From: Clytia hemisphaerica
Taxonomy: Eukaryota; Cnidaria; Hydrozoa; Leptothecata; Clytiidae
Assembly: GCA_902728285.1 (NCBI GenBank)
Contig: CACVBU010001102.1
Span: 936,149 to 1,000,148, forward strand
Length of the DNA: 64,000 nucleotides
Reading direction: 5' to 3'
Positions within the stretch are counted from its first letter, which is position 1; the number at the start of each line of letters is the position of its first letter. Of this stretch, positions 1 through 13,341 are shown in pieces. Position numbers and translations under genes: made by a program. The notes beneath the pieces were generated by a model that worked only from the letters and a program-made list of their open reading frames with translations, had not been told where the DNA came from and did not search any database.

Positions 1-285
1 CCGAACCCTAACCCTAACCCTAACCCTAACCCTACCTAACCCCTACCCGAAACCCGAACCCTAACCCTAACCCCTACCCCTAACCCTAACCCAACCCTAA
101 ACCCTAACCCGACCCTAACCCAACCCGCGAACCCGTACCCTACCCCTAACCCTAACCCTAACCCTAACCCTAACCCTAACCCTAACCCTAACCCTAACCC
201 TAACCCTAACCCTAACCCTAACCCTAACCCTAACCCTAACCCTAACCCTAACCCTAACCCTAACCCTAACCCTAACCCTAACCCT
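1..285. repeat. Telomere repeat array (CCCTAA)n
   Basis: Tandem CCCTAA hexamers, degenerate over the first ~145 bases (variants such as CCCGAA, CCCTACC) and perfect from about 146 to 285. On a chromosome's left end the 5'-to-3' top strand is the C-rich strand, so this is a true terminus orientation with a TTAGGG overhang strand. The abrupt switch to AT-rich sequence at 286 marks the subtelomere. The irregular outermost part could be sequencing error in the terminal read. Confidence 0.97.
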
Positions 286-888
286 GCATCTACTGAATAA
301 AAATTGAATATGTTTTTGGACTTCCATTTTATTTGTAAAGTTTTTAGGATTGTTTATTCTTGCCTATCATGCTTAACTGGAAATCTCATCGATGCCATGA
401 ATGTCGAATAACGGTTGAAAATCCTATGTAAAGGTTGGTTTTTCGAAGACTCCTTTGTATTTATTTTGCCAATCCATACACTGAATGGAAATTGAATATC
501 TTTTTAGGCTTTCATTCTATTTGTAAAGTTTATAGCATTGTTTTCTCTTGCCTAACATGCTTTATTGGAAGACTCATTGACACCACGAATGTAGCAATAC
601 GGTGAAACATCCTATTGAAAGGTTGGTTCTTCTAAGATTCCTTTGTGTTTACCTTGCCAATCCATATACTGAATTGAAATTGAATATTTTTCGGCTTTCG
701 TTTTATTTATAAAGTTTTTTAGGATGTTTATTCTTGCCTATCATGCTTTATTGGAAGACTCATTGATACCACAAATGTAGCAAGACGGTGGAACATCCTT
801 TCGAAGGTGGTTTGTCGAAGATTCCTTTGTGTTTACCTTGCCAATGCATATACTGAATAAAAATTGAATATGTTTTTAGACTTCCATT
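286..888. repeat. Subtelomeric ~188-bp tandem repeat, proximal block
   Basis: Units begin near 291, 479, 668 and 851, each starting with a variant of TACTGAATAAAAATTGAATA and containing TTTATTTGTAAAGTTTTTAG and TGCCTATCATGCTT. Spacing is 183-189 bp. The fourth unit is cut at 888 by an inserted element and continues at 5955. No coding potential is seen. Confidence 0.93.
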
Positions 889-3800
889 CACCCTCGCGAG
901 CCAGGGCCGATAAACGATTCTGCGACTTAAGGAGGCCAGTACCGTATAATTGGAGGAATCGTTTAGGGCCCTGGTACTTTAGAAGAGAAAATATCAAGAA
1001 TCTTGATATTTTTCGACCTTTGGACTCTGGCAGCTTGAGTGTGGGCAATATGTTGCGAAGACAAGTACAGCCGAGCTGTGAGCGCCTTACTAAAATATTT
1101 ATCAAATAAAGTAAATAGTTCTTCTCCGTATGACCCCCATTTGGCATGGAAAAGAAAAATAATGTTGATTTGGGACATTTGGAAGGAAATGCAAGTAGAA
1201 ATGACTGTGTTTGTTGTTTGGAATAGAGAATGGCTTTCCTCTGTCTTTAATGGTTTTTTACTGGCTCAAAATAAATTAGTAGCCTTGCAATAAGTCTCAA
1301 CCTCCAATTACTGTTTTTTAATTTGGCTCTCTGATAGGATATTTTTTTTGTGGTGAAGTTATAGGGTTGGTGCAGAAAACAACTGTGTGAACTGGGTCTT
1401 AAAACAGTAAAGCTATAATTAACTGGCTTTAAAAACACTCAGCAAATCTAAAGAAATTTCAACCTTGAAAATATGCTTTCTTCTCACTTTAGCTTATGTG
1501 AAAAAATAAAATAAAAAACATTTTCACAGCTTATGCTTGCTGCTGGACTCTGCTGATGCTGCTCATCCAAAAATAGCCAATAGAATTTTACATCCAGCTC
1601 AAGAACGTAAACTCCCAATTGTCCACCCATATCATGTCACCACAGCTGAGAACGATGAACGACAGTGACAGTAGCAGTAGGATGAATTCAATCAGATTTT
1701 TGTACAACAACATAATGTTTTTGTGTGTAAAAACATGAAAAGTATCATGTCCTCAACATCATCATTGCATCTAGCTTTTGTGACTAATTGGCTGATTGGA
1801 ATAAGCATGAACTATAAAAACTCTGAGAGATTGCACTATTTGTTAGCCCTGGTTTTCCAGGATGCTAAATAACTAAATGCATTGCTCAGTCATCAGTGTC
1901 AGTTGAAGTTAATTTAAACATTTGGCCCATGTTATGATGTTTAACTGGTTTAAATAATAAGAAAGAAAAGATTGATGGACACTTTATGGACTGTGTAACA
2001 ATTAAGAGTGAAAATGCTTGATCTTTGTTACTTTCACTTCACTGAAAAACAATTATTTAACGAAAAGAGACAATATTGGAGATAAAATGGTGAAATCAGC
2101 AAGAGGCAAAAATTGCGAAAAAATAAGAATTTATGGGGAATACAATTACTTTGGAGAGAACTTATTTTGGCAAAGAGCTAAATAAAATAGAATTTTTTAT
2201 AAATGTGGTTTTGAAGAGAAATCCAATTTTTAATTTTGGCAAAAACTAATTTGGGCAAATAGCACAGTATATAAAGTGGTTCTTTTATGCTAAAAATTAG
2301 TGTTTCAAATAGAACTTTGTTGTTACTTAGGGGCCGTCCATATAGTACGTATATACCCACTAAAATGTCAAAAATTGATTATATATATACCCCTCCCCCT
2401 ATAGGCAAGCAGATGCAAATAGCTATATACTCCCCCTGGTGAGTACGTACTTTTTTCATTCACCCCCCCCCCTGGCTGAAAAAAAATCAAATTCAAAAGG
2501 CTTGGGTTTTCCTCCTTTCCTATGAGAGAGAAACAGCTTATATTTTGTAAGGAACAAGCGAATAATAATTCTCTTTTTATTCTCTTTCAACCAATTTTAC
2601 AAGCAAAAAAAGGGCGTACTTACTTTTTCTTTCCTAATTTTGGTGAATCATGGCTCCGACTGGGGTTCTAGGTCCCCCCGCTAAATTTAGGTCCCCCCTA
2701 AGAACAAGGTCCCCCCAGCCTGATAAAATTTTAGGTCCCAGTATAATAGGGGAAAAATTTTTGATGAATAATTTTTTTTCAATGTGAATTTTTACCATTT
2801 AGTCAATGAAAACACAGTAAATAAACAGTAAAGTAAACTAGTAGTAACTTAACATTATACAACTTATGCACCCTTGAGTTCTTAAAATTGCCCTCTGAAA
2901 TAGTGCCAAGAGGCAGTTTCCAAGATTAATTTCCCCCTGACTTTGGTTAAAAAATCCACCCTTTTCCCCTGACAATTATCATGATTATTTGGAGGACCCC
3001 ACCATGGTTGGGTCCGACAAGAAAAATTTGAAAAGAAGAGATTCCTAGATTGGCTAAAAATCATCAAATTCAAGGCATTCGGAAAAAAATTTCCCTGACT
3101 TTTCCAGGTTTTGCCTGACTTTTCTAAAAGCAGTCCTTTTTCCAGGTTTTCCAGGTTTTCCCTGACCGCTGGGAACCCTGCAAGGATTTCCAAAGCTCTA
3201 TTTTACATATGTGTGCACTTCTAAGGATCAGATCACACTTCGCATGAAGACATAAAGGTTTTTTAGAGAAATTAAAAACAGTAAAGAAAAATATTTAGGA
3301 AGTGTTATTTAGCCCCCAGAGTTACATAAAATTATGCAGGTCCCCCCCCCAAGATAGAGCTCCCCCCGCCTGTCAAGAAAAACAAACAGCTCCCACCTCT
3401 TATATGGCAAATTTGAGGTGTAGCTCCCCCCGCTCAGGCGGGGGGGGTGCGAGCCATGTGAATTTTGTTCTGTTATACTATATCATCATTCATTAAGAAT
3501 TTATTTGTTTATTTAGAGAACACATTGAATTATGTAAAATACCCATTTGAAATTTTATGAAAATTTTAATGCTAGCTATGAATCATTGTATAGAGTTTGG
3601 AATTAAATTCTAATTAATAAGAGTTTTCTGACTAGTAAAATGAATTTGATATTCTTGTGTGAATCTTTATACGTGCCATTTTTAAGATTTTTCTTGTGAA
3701 TCTTTAAACGATTTTCAACTCAGGGTTTTGATAATAAAAACATGGCGTAATAAGTTTTTTAGAGATTTGGCAGATGATCAAAAGAAATCTGCAGGAATAT

Positions 3801-5954
3801 ATTTTACATGAAACTTTAATAATTTCGTTTTATTCAATTAACAAAAAAAGTTAGATATATTTACTGGTCCTATGAAAAATGTTCATGGGAAATGAAAATA
3901 ATATTAGATTTTGTTGAATTTCAATATTAAAAAGAAGTCGATTGTAATCAAGGACTACCTTAAAGGAATAAATTATGACGGAAATAAATTTTGGCGGATT
4001 TACCAAAAATTCCGCCATACGTCAAATTAAATTCTTTATCTCGTGTATTCTCCAAATTTGTGCTATTTCAGGCCTTAAAAACAGGTTTTAGCTTATTTGG
4101 TAACAATTTTTGGCCAAAAATTTCCTTCAACCGCCAAATTAAATTCTCGCCTAATTTCTTTTTTCTAGCAATCTGCCAAATTAAATTCCTCTGAAAAAAC
4201 TTTTTCAACCATCCGCCAAATTAAATTCCTGCCAAAATTTCTTCCTTCAAGGTATTATTATCAATTTTGTCAAGTCTCGAGAACAGTGAAGGTAAAGTAC
4301 AATAATTCCAAATTTTATTTTTGCCTTTAATGGTTCCTAATTTTTGATTGAAAAAAGTTCCAAAAATTAATCTTGTTTTATCAGTCCTTTCAGCTTCAAA
4401 GTATCAGATGCTTTAAAATAAAACAGCTTTGCTCCAAACAAAATGTGACATTTACAAAAAAAAAAGCAGAGATATGTATTCAATTTTTTGTAGTAAATTT
4501 CTCAATCATTTTGTATCAAAATAACAGAACTTGAACTAAAAAGACATATATAATCTTAAAGTTCTATTCTGGAATTTTGACCAAAATGTAGTTGATTGCT
4601 ATCTTTTGAAACAATGTCCAGAAATATTCATCTATAAAATGATAAAATTTGACACTTAATACAGCTTATGAAAAAAAATCTGTCAATGTTACTTTAGACT
4701 GTATTCCTATTTGATTTTATCCTCAAAATAGGTTAAAAACTGAAGACTCTATGTCCTCTATGGAAAACTTTCCAAAAATTTTGTTATGTAGCAAATCAGA
4801 ACATTGATGACGACAGTGAAAACATAATCTTTAGGTCAGAATAGATTCAACTGAAATCCAAAAAAGTCTAACATGTCATAATTGATAATCTAGATGACAG
4901 ATTTGTTATATGTTTGCATAAATTTTATCCCGATAAAAAAACTACTTCCAGCTCTAACATTCTTTGTCAAATTTAGTCCAATATACACACTGTACCATAC
5001 TAGTTTGTATACTTTTTGACATTTACGGTCAATATAAATAAATTTTCAGTCTGGTAATAGGATATGTTTAAAGAATTGTTTCATGGTAAACATTAAAGAA
5101 ACAGATTTATTTCTTTTTCAATACTTGAAGTTTCTTGCTTTCACACATTCATCAGTTGATTAGAATTGTTCACATAATTGCCAAGCTTTTAATTGTATAA
5201 ACCATAACCAGAACATTTTTGCAGTGAGTTTGTTTGTACGTAGTCTCAAGTTTTCTGAAAAAGCTTCTTCACCGATCAGTTCATTTTGACTACCAGTAAA
5301 GCAATCACTGGAGATGTATGCTTTTTTCTTTTTCATACTCCTGATGCCCATGGTCATGGACAAGATAGATGTCAAAATGTATAATCATCAGTCAGTCATT
5401 CATCACGAGTGATCAGATTATAAAGAAACATGCAAGATTGCTGTTGGAAATCAGTTCAAGCAAAACAATTATATGTGGACAGCAGAGGGTCTTTTCGAGT
5501 GAATCTTTAAACTATTTTCCATTTGTCTTTCTGTAAAAAATCGTTTTACAAGCAGTTCCAGTTCGCTCAGGTGCAGGGATAGACTGCTTATCAAGGTCTC
5601 GTAGTATCTTTCTCTGCCAATCAAGTTTCATTTAAATGACATTTTGCAATTTTGTCAATTGATTGGTTTGCCAAGAGTTCTTCATACTTCAACTTCTTCT
5701 TGTTGAAAATCTCTCTTTGACTTTAAATTTACTATTTACATCAGCCATTCATTACATATTTAGCTTGTTTTGATTTTTTCAAATTCTCGGAATTTGTAAA
5801 ATGGCGGGATTATGCTAATCGACATACGTTTTCGCGTACATGCCTAAAAGTACTTTCGTTTTTAAAGCGCACCAGGGCTTATATCCCCCGTCAACGCGTC
5901 CATCAGAATCATCAATAGCGTAAGGGGGCTAGATAAGCCATGGAGTCGAGGGTG
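889..5954. mobile_element. 5,066-bp TIR element with 9-bp target duplication
   Basis: The element starts CACCCTCG and ends CGAGGGTG, an 8-bp perfect terminal inverted repeat with weaker similarity further in (CCAGGGC versus CATGGCTT). It is flanked by ACTTCCATT at 880-888 and again at 5955-5963. Joining the two flanks restores an uninterrupted subtelomeric repeat unit. A 9-bp duplication fits Mutator-like elements, but the termini alone do not prove that superfamily. A subterminal imperfect inverted repeat lies at 5872-5889 / 5924-5943. I found no transposase reading frame inside, so it is probably non-autonomous. Confidence 0.85.
2641..3450. repeat. C-run-rich repetitive segment inside the 5-kb element
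   Basis: Repeated short modules of the form RGGTCCCCCC or GCTCCCCCC followed by AT-rich spacer occur at 2668-2740 and 3338-3440. Between them, 2890-3190 holds unrelated AT-rich sequence with repeated TTTTCCAGG and CCCTGAC runs. Open frames across it are low-complexity and not gene-like. Confidence 0.55.
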
Positions 5955-6768
5955 ACTTCCATTTTATTTGTAAAGTTTTTAGGATTGTTTATTCTTGCCT
6001 ATCATGCTTTATTGGAAAACTCATTGATACCATGAATGTAGCAAGACGGTGGAACATCCTTTGGAAAGGTTGGTTTTTCGAAGATTCCTTTGTGTTTACC
6101 TTGCCAATGCATATACTGAATGAAAATTGAATATGTTTTTAGACTTCCATTTTATTTGTAAAGTTTTTAGGATTGTTTATTCTTGCCTATCATGCTTAAC
6201 TTGAAATCTCATAGATGCCATGAAAGTCGAATAACGGTTGAAAATCCTATGTAAAGGTTGGTTTTTCAAAGACTCCTTTGTATTTATTTTGCCAATCCAT
6301 ACACTGAATGGAAATTGAATATCTTTTTAGGCTTTCATTCTATTTGTAAAGTTTATAGGATTGTTTATTCTTGCCTAACATGCTTTATTGGAAGACTCAT
6401 TGATACCACGAATGTAGCAATACGGTGAAACATCCTATGGAAAAGTTGGTTTTTCTAAGATTCCTTTGTGTTTACCTTGCCAATCCATTTACTGAATTGA
6501 AATTTAGTATCTTTTTAGGCTTTCATTTTATTTATAAAGTTTTTAGGATTGTTTATTCTTGCCTATCATGCTTTATTGGAAGACTCATTGATACCACAAA
6601 TGTAGCAAGACGGTGGAACATCCTTTCGAAAGGTTGGTTTGTCGAAGATATTTTTGTGTTTACCTTGCCAATGCATATACTGAATAAAAATTGAATATGT
6701 TTTTAGACTTCCATTTTATTTGTAAAGTTTTTAGGATTGTTTATTCTTGCCTATCATGCTTAACACTG
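5955..6768. repeat. Subtelomeric ~188-bp tandem repeat, distal block
   Basis: Continuation of the array at 286-888 after the 5-kb insertion. Units start near 6114, 6302, 6490 and 6678, with 188-bp spacing. It ends at CATGCTTAA (6768), where a different repeat beginning CACTGGGCGAAAAG follows. Short open frames here are frame accidents of the repeat. Confidence 0.93.
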
Positions 6769-7350
6769 GGCGAAAAGTCAAATTTCCAATACATTTGAAA
6801 TCCCAAAAAATTCCTAAAAATGTCTGGAAATTCCAGATTTTTGGAACTTTAAGAACATATGGAAATATCAAATTTTCCAAAATTGTAAACCTCATTGTGT
6901 GACATTTTCTAAATTTCCAAAATTTGAAATATCAAATTTCCTGGTCTTTTTTTATGTTTTAAAATTCATCTTTTTTGGGATTTCTTGAGGAATGGAAATA
7001 TCAAATTTTCCAAAATTGGAAAGCTCATTGTGTGACATTTTCTAAATTTCCAAAATTTAAAATATCAAATTTCCAAAATTTAAAATATCAAATTTCCTGG
7101 TGTTTTTTGAATGTAAAAAGTTCATCTTTCGCTATATTTTTGGATCTTGCAAATATGACATTTAAAATCTTAAAACTTCTGATAAGATCATTTTCTTAAT
7201 ATCGTTAAAATTATGAAAAGGTCATATTTCGAAAGATTGAAACACACAAGAAAGTCACATTTGCGAATTTCCCAATATTTTGAAAGAAACGATTTTCCCG
7301 ATTTCATACGGTCATTTTAAAAGAAATCAAGATCTCAAAAAAAATTTTTC
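6769..7350. repeat. Dispersed AT-rich element ending CACTGGGCGAAAAG
   Basis: Begins CACTGGGCGAAAAG directly after the subtelomeric array. The body repeats GGAAATATCAAATTTTCC / TTTCCAAAATTT modules. The same terminus in opposite orientation (CTTTTCACCCAGTG) occurs at 28813-28826 beside a similar body, so this is a dispersed family. The second end of this copy was not identified. TAA/TTA flanks are compatible with a short duplication but not proof. Confidence 0.6.
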
Positions 7351-8974
7351 TAGTGGGCACAAGCAGATGAGAACGAACAAAAAGCCTTTTCTTAAGTCAA
7401 CTTTCCTTTTTCAAACAAGGATAAACATAAACTGTCGATCATAATTAATAAAAATATGTTATCAAAAATAAACTCATAAAGGATGGAAAATTTATTAAAA
7501 GCCAACTATTTTTGGGAAACAGTCTCGCTCGGTGTATCTAAGGGCTGATTCTTTGAGTTTTTCTCTCTTTCTGGCTAAAATTTCGATTCGGGTGTATCTA
7601 TGACAACGAGAAGCAAATCAATGGGTCTTGGTTTTTTCGTACAGGTTTTCGAAATAAAGTGGCTATTATACGATATAAATCAATAAGAAATAAATAAGAG
7701 TTTTCATTTCTTTAATTCCCATTCATATAATGGAAACAAAAGAGCAGTTGGATGAACAGTTTTGGGTGCCCTTGAATCTTGGACAATACTGTTTTTAAAA
7801 ACCATTTATCGAAGGAAGTTTTTTATCTACCTACCAAAGGTTCATTATATCTATTGAAGTTATTGAACATTTGGTACTCTTTTAATTTAATTAAATAGGT
7901 CTTTTATATCCTATAGGTCCCATTTAACTCTTTAGTTGTGTGATCTATTGAAAACATTGTTTGCTCGTTACGTGAAAAAGAGATCTGGAAAATTAGTCTG
8001 TAAAATCTTATCAGCAACGAAATGCTACCAAATTACCTTTAAATCGTTATTGCATGGATAGTATCAAAGTATCTCGAAAAATTTCGATTTCAACAAAAAG
8101 TAGTGTATAGTATAATAAGAATTTCAACAATTTGCAAAGGTTTTATCGGCTCCAAACAATGGAATTCACTCTATAAAGGCTTACGTCAGTAAAAAAATGG
8201 AATTTTAGTGAACTTTGAGCGCCAAAACTTTATTATAAACTTTCATCTATTAAGACTTTTCTATGCGAATTATTGAAAACACATTACAAAACATGGGTTT
8301 AAGATAATGTCAAATTTTCAATGCCCAATTAGAAAAATTACTCATGCAATTCAAGAATTCACTTGTAAATTCGAGAATTCTTGCATTTTTCCACAAATTA
8401 GTAATTATGTTTTAATAATTATCTTGATCATATATACATAAAAAAACGCGAAATTTAATGGAGACTTCAAATATGTACTTTGTTTTGCGAAATTCGAATG
8501 ATAAAATCATTTTATTCACGATTGAAAAATCTATAAAAAAAATCTTTTTCAAACACGTGTGTTCGCCCTTAAATACACCGAGCGGAATATGCTTATTCGA
8601 AGTTTCAAATCAAGCTCAAGTAAGGCTAGCGATATTTTGTACGAAATCCTGAAAACGATTTTTCAATATACTGTCCTCTATCTAGTGCACATAAATATTT
8701 TTGAACAAGAAAACTTCCAAAGTTGTACATAAATAAAAACGAAATAAAGCAAACAAAAGAAATGTAAGTTTCAAAAAATCATGAAGATGGAGGTAATATT
8801 ATGTTATAATAAAGTTAGCCCCTGGTTTAGTTAGAAAAAAATCTTACAAATATACAAAAAAATAAGTTTTCGTTTTAAGTTTCTAAAAATATATAACATA
8901 AGAATATTAAGAGCCCAAGATGTGCAAAATCAAATTCCTGCAAAGATTTGTTCCCTTTAGATATCATTTTTATC
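7351..8974. other. No gene recognised
   Basis: AT-rich sequence with scattered short open frames, none with splice context or recognisable protein similarity. It lies immediately 3' of the minus-strand gene ending at 8975, so part is probably its downstream flank. Confidence 0.6.
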
Positions 8975-11900
8975 TTAATGTTCTTGGCGCACAGCCCATT
9001 CAGTATCCTTTGGAAGTTCATTAGGTTTACCTCTTCCGCTGATGAGGCCAACTTTACGTTTCACCATCTGTCTCTTTGAATTGGCAGACATGTTATCCCT
9101 GGTAAACTCATCCAACCGTTCAAAAATTGTATCACAAGACACAGATCTCCATCTCAAAGGTCGAACGCTGAAAGTGCCATCCGGCTCGTCTTCCTCTGAT
9201 GACATGAAGTCCATCACCATTACTGTTGTTGCCTTCTTTTTGTGGGAATCTTTAAATGGTCCACGAGCCAAGGCTTCCTTGCGTTTGTTCAACTTCTGAA
9301 TAAACAAGAAAAATTTGATGGTGATAATTTGCTTGACATTTATCAGATTTCTATTTGTATCCTTGAAATAGAATGCAAAATCAAAAAACTACTACTAGCA
9401 CCAAAATCAGAGATAACAGTATGATTTCATGATTTCATAATGTATTAATAAATCTGTGTATGGTGTTGTTTTGGTAAATACAAACAGGAATTGTGTTTTT
9501 AATAGCTAAAAGTACAATAGTAAATAAGATTTGATACCCCTGGATAACCTTAAAAATGATATTGTTGATATAATTTATTGAGTAGCATGAATCATTGAAA
9601 CTTACTGAGGTCTTTCTCCCGTTCAATTTTGCTGCATTCCGATTTTCATCGTTTCTCTTGGAAACGTAGTATTTTACCGAATTGTAGTATGTTGAGATAG
9701 CAGCAGCTGATAGAAAAAGAAAAGACAATTCATTGTTACTTAACAAAATAAATCTAATTTCAAAATCACTTCACATCAATGATAGGATCATTTGATTAGT
9801 TGTTTAGTAAAACGATTGTAGATATATAGTAGTGGTTTGAGTTTGTGACACTCTGACTCTCTCGTGTGATACTCTGAAATATATGCTGATGACAGCTTGA
9901 AAGCTCGAAAGCTCATAAATTGACTTTTATACAGGTTTTTAACAGTAAACAAAAGTGTATTGATGATCTCCTGTTGTTTTTGTAAACAAAACGATTGTGA
10001 AGAAGTTTTCAAATACTTTTTAATCAGATTAACCTTTGCAAGATGAAATTTGTAATGTAAATCCACCGCAAATTTTTTTAATTACATTGTCAATTGAGAA
10101 GCCAGTCAAAACTCTCCATTTGTGGCAAAATTTAATCTCACAAAATTTAATCTGATTAAAACAAATTCACAATTGGATGTCTTCATTTAAAATAGAAACA
10201 CTCAATTTCATTCAAGAGACACTCTTTTCTTCTTACAGTTTTACTTTTCAGTTTCATTTAAAGTCTTTGATATTCAAAAAAGTAAATTATTTTCACTTTT
10301 TTAAATATGCTTTTGGGACAAAGTCACTTTTGCTTTTTGTTATGATCTATGACCCTTGGAACTCCTCCATAATGAATGTTCAGATTGATTTTTCGCACTG
10401 ATGCATTTCTAAAAATATCACGCATACTCACCATTAGCTTCATCATCATTCAGTGAAGTATCAAGCCCAACCATATCTGATTTCAGTTCCTTAACTATGT
10501 CTTTGTTTGATCCACTAAGTACACTGAAAAAGGCATAGACATAAGAGCAGGTATATATCTTGTATATTTTGAAAAAGGGATAACAAACAATAATATCTTA
10601 CAAAGGGCTTTGTACTTTAAAGAAAATAAAAATGCGTTTATGATATTATTATAATTTTCTTCTCATAATTTAACAATGGAAAAACATCTAATAAATAAAG
10701 AAGATTGGCCATCCCTTTTCAAAGTATCAATCATTTTAAAATGTTTCACATACCTTGCATTAAAATCAAATTCTTTTCCTTTCGTCTTCAAAGTGATATA
10801 GCAAGATTTCACATTTGCCTGAAAAAGAGTTAGTGTGATACAACTTAGTGCTATACCATCAGGTTGCCTAATCCTGACCCCCCTCTAAAACAAACAATGT
10901 ACCCAAATTTTGGTTTAATAATCCTTTTTATACGACAGCATGGGGGAAAACAAAATGATCATCTGTCTACCTGTATGACGTGTTTTGACCCTTTTTTGCT
11001 AATTCCATAAAATTACCAATATTTCTACTTTGTATCCATTCCTTTGGTTTGTTTATATATTACTTATAATGGATCGGCTCAGATTAGTCTTGTTTATGAT
11101 TACGTAATCAAGTTTGTGGAGTAAAGACCAACATTTTCTGCACATTTGAGGGGGGTCAGGAACCTTAACAAGAGAAAGTGATCATAGACCAAAAACCAGA
11201 ATTTGCCTCACATAGTAACCAATATCCAAAATAATATTTACTTACTTTAGTACATTTGCGGACTTCTACTTTTTTTTTCTTCCTCGACTGTTCCATTTCT
11301 TTCATTTTTTCCACTAGATCTTCTTTCATATTGGAAAATTTCTCTTCCATCTTTTCATACTTCCGTTCCAAGCTTTCGTACTTCTTTTCCATTGTGTCCA
11401 TACGCAGGATTAGTTTAAACTGCTTGGTGCTCATCCGGTCTATGTCATAATCATTGAAGCCTGTGAAAACAAAACATAGTCATAGCTTACTTACTCGCCT
11501 AGCATTTATTTAGATATTTTTTTACGAGGAAGATTTTGTAAAGGGGCAGCATCCAATAATCAGACCCATAAAAAGGCCTAAAATGGCCTGTACTGTAAGA
11601 CCCAGTAAATTAAATGTACTAGTTTTACCAACAAAACATCAAATTTGTAAAAACACAACGTGAAAAAGAGAAACTTTCACGCCAACGGGGGGCTTATTAG
11701 TTCACTTTGTTTACCAAAATACTTAAGTGCAATACACTTTTGAATCCTTAATTCAATGCCTGTTGTTACTCACATGCTATTCCTTGTGATGACCAAGATT
11801 GTGTTTCCGTATCCCCTGTGTGTCTAGGTACAATAGGCATTTCAGGAATGATAGGAGGAGCTAAAAATAAGAATTTTTAAAAGTTAAAATATTAAAAAAA

Positions 11901-12662
11901 GGAATGCACAATAAGTTTTTAAATTTGGGAAAGGAACATTCAAAAATTATGTTTGTAATTATTTTTTTCAATCAATTTTAAGACCCCTACTCCTTTTTTG
12001 TTGGTGTTCATTTAAGAGAACCCCTGTCCTTTATAATTCTATGCCAAAAATTCTAGGTACCTCCCTTCCACTCACACTGAATTTTGTTTCTACCTAGTAA
12101 AGGAGAAATCAAAAATATGTTCCGTTCGCGTCAGCCGATCGACCAACTTGGCAGACATAGATTCCTAGTCAGACAAGTCGGAATTTTTATCAAGCGAGCG
12201 AATAATTATTAAAAACTATACTTTGAAACCATTTTCCAAAAAAAAACTAGACTAAATTTACTACCCTTACCGACTGACTCAATTTTAAGAAGATTTTTGA
12301 CTCAAGCAGAACATATTTTCGATTGCTGCCAAACTACAGAAACCTTTCTAAAAAACTTTTCAAGTTTAAAAAAATATCTCACATTTGCATTGTTTTGAAG
12401 TTGGCGTACTTGCAGGATCTTTGTGTTTTTGCTGCTTCTTGTGCAGTGGGGTGGTGGAACCAGATAATAAGATAGATCGTTTTCTCTTCTTGTTTCTTAT
12501 CTTGTTTCTTTGCCTTTGTGACATGGATACTCCATCTTCATCGTCGTGGCTGGTTGGATTGACTATATCATTATCATTATCACCAGAAAGTGAATTCTGC
12601 ACTTGCCCGTTCTCAGAAGATGAATCATCACCAAATAAATCATCAACATCACTAGGCATCAT
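8975..12662 (-). CDS. Seven-exon gene, uncharacterised 386-aa acidic/basic protein
   Basis: Not recognised by name. Minus-strand exons at 12662-12383, 11860-11774, 11460-11246, 10818-10754, 10523-10432, 9706-9606 and 9295-8975 join in frame with consensus GT...AG borders at all six introns. The first ATG is at 12662 and the stop at 8975-8977. Predicted protein: an acidic N-terminus (MMPSDVDDLFGDD), then a nuclear-localisation-like basic stretch (RNKIRNKKRKR, about residues 55-65); a Lys/Glu-rich coiled coil in exon 3 (EKKYESLERKYEKMEEK); a C-terminal exon with MSSEEDEPDG followed by RPLRWRS and ending in a WA-containing tail. The C-terminal pattern resembles, from memory, an uncharacterised family recurring in cnidarian and fish genomes; that is inference. 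A likely splice acceptor (TTTTGTAG) 10 bases upstream of the ATG implies a 5' non-coding exon or trans-splicing. It is one of the few apparently undamaged genes here. Confidence 0.8.
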
Positions 12663-13341
12663 TGTGTCAGTCCTACAAAAACGTAAAATTGAAAGATTTT
12701 AAGCACCAGAGCAGTTCAAAAGCATGTCACAATATTGTAATTAAATGTTATATCTCTTCTTAAAAAGGATACCATGATTATAATAATAATCAGGTGGACA
12801 CTTTACAAAAGGAGAATTTAATGAAACTTATTTAAAAATAAAAAAATTGTTACTTGAAGTAATGTCTTTCCAAATAGAAAATTTCAGGTTATTATAATAT
12901 TATAGATCTTCACTTTCTACTGCTGCTGCCAAAGGGTCGAAAGTAAAAAGGACTTGAAACATGCAGTTCAAGCATTTTAATATGTTTCATCAGTCACAGG
13001 GAGAATGAGACCTAGTGTTTGAGGGGTTTGACTTTTGCCTGAAGGCAGGTTGACATGTTCAGCCTAAACTCATATGTAATAATACCATTTATCATTAAAA
13101 TCAAAATCAAGTAAATACTCCCCGTTTTTCCAGCAAAACACATTGAATTGATGTAGAGATTGATTCTGAAGTCCTTCAAATTCTTAATGTTGGCATAACA
13201 GGAATGGAATCTTCGAGTAATCTTTTTTTAATACAGAGCTAATTATAATGTTTCTTTGGGACAACCACAATCTTCTACCTGTACAGCCGCTGTACCCTGT
13301 TGTCAGCGGTTTTCATAATCATAAAAAGTGCGCCAATTTGT
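12663..13341. other. Upstream flank of the 386-aa gene, no gene seen
   Basis: AT-rich, with no reading frame of note. It should contain the 5' non-coding exon and promoter of the minus-strand gene starting at 12662, but no core promoter motif stands out. Confidence 0.5.

Noticed and set aside
115-327. Val-Arg repeat reading frame
   Set aside because: It is the minus-strand translation of the telomere hexamer array.
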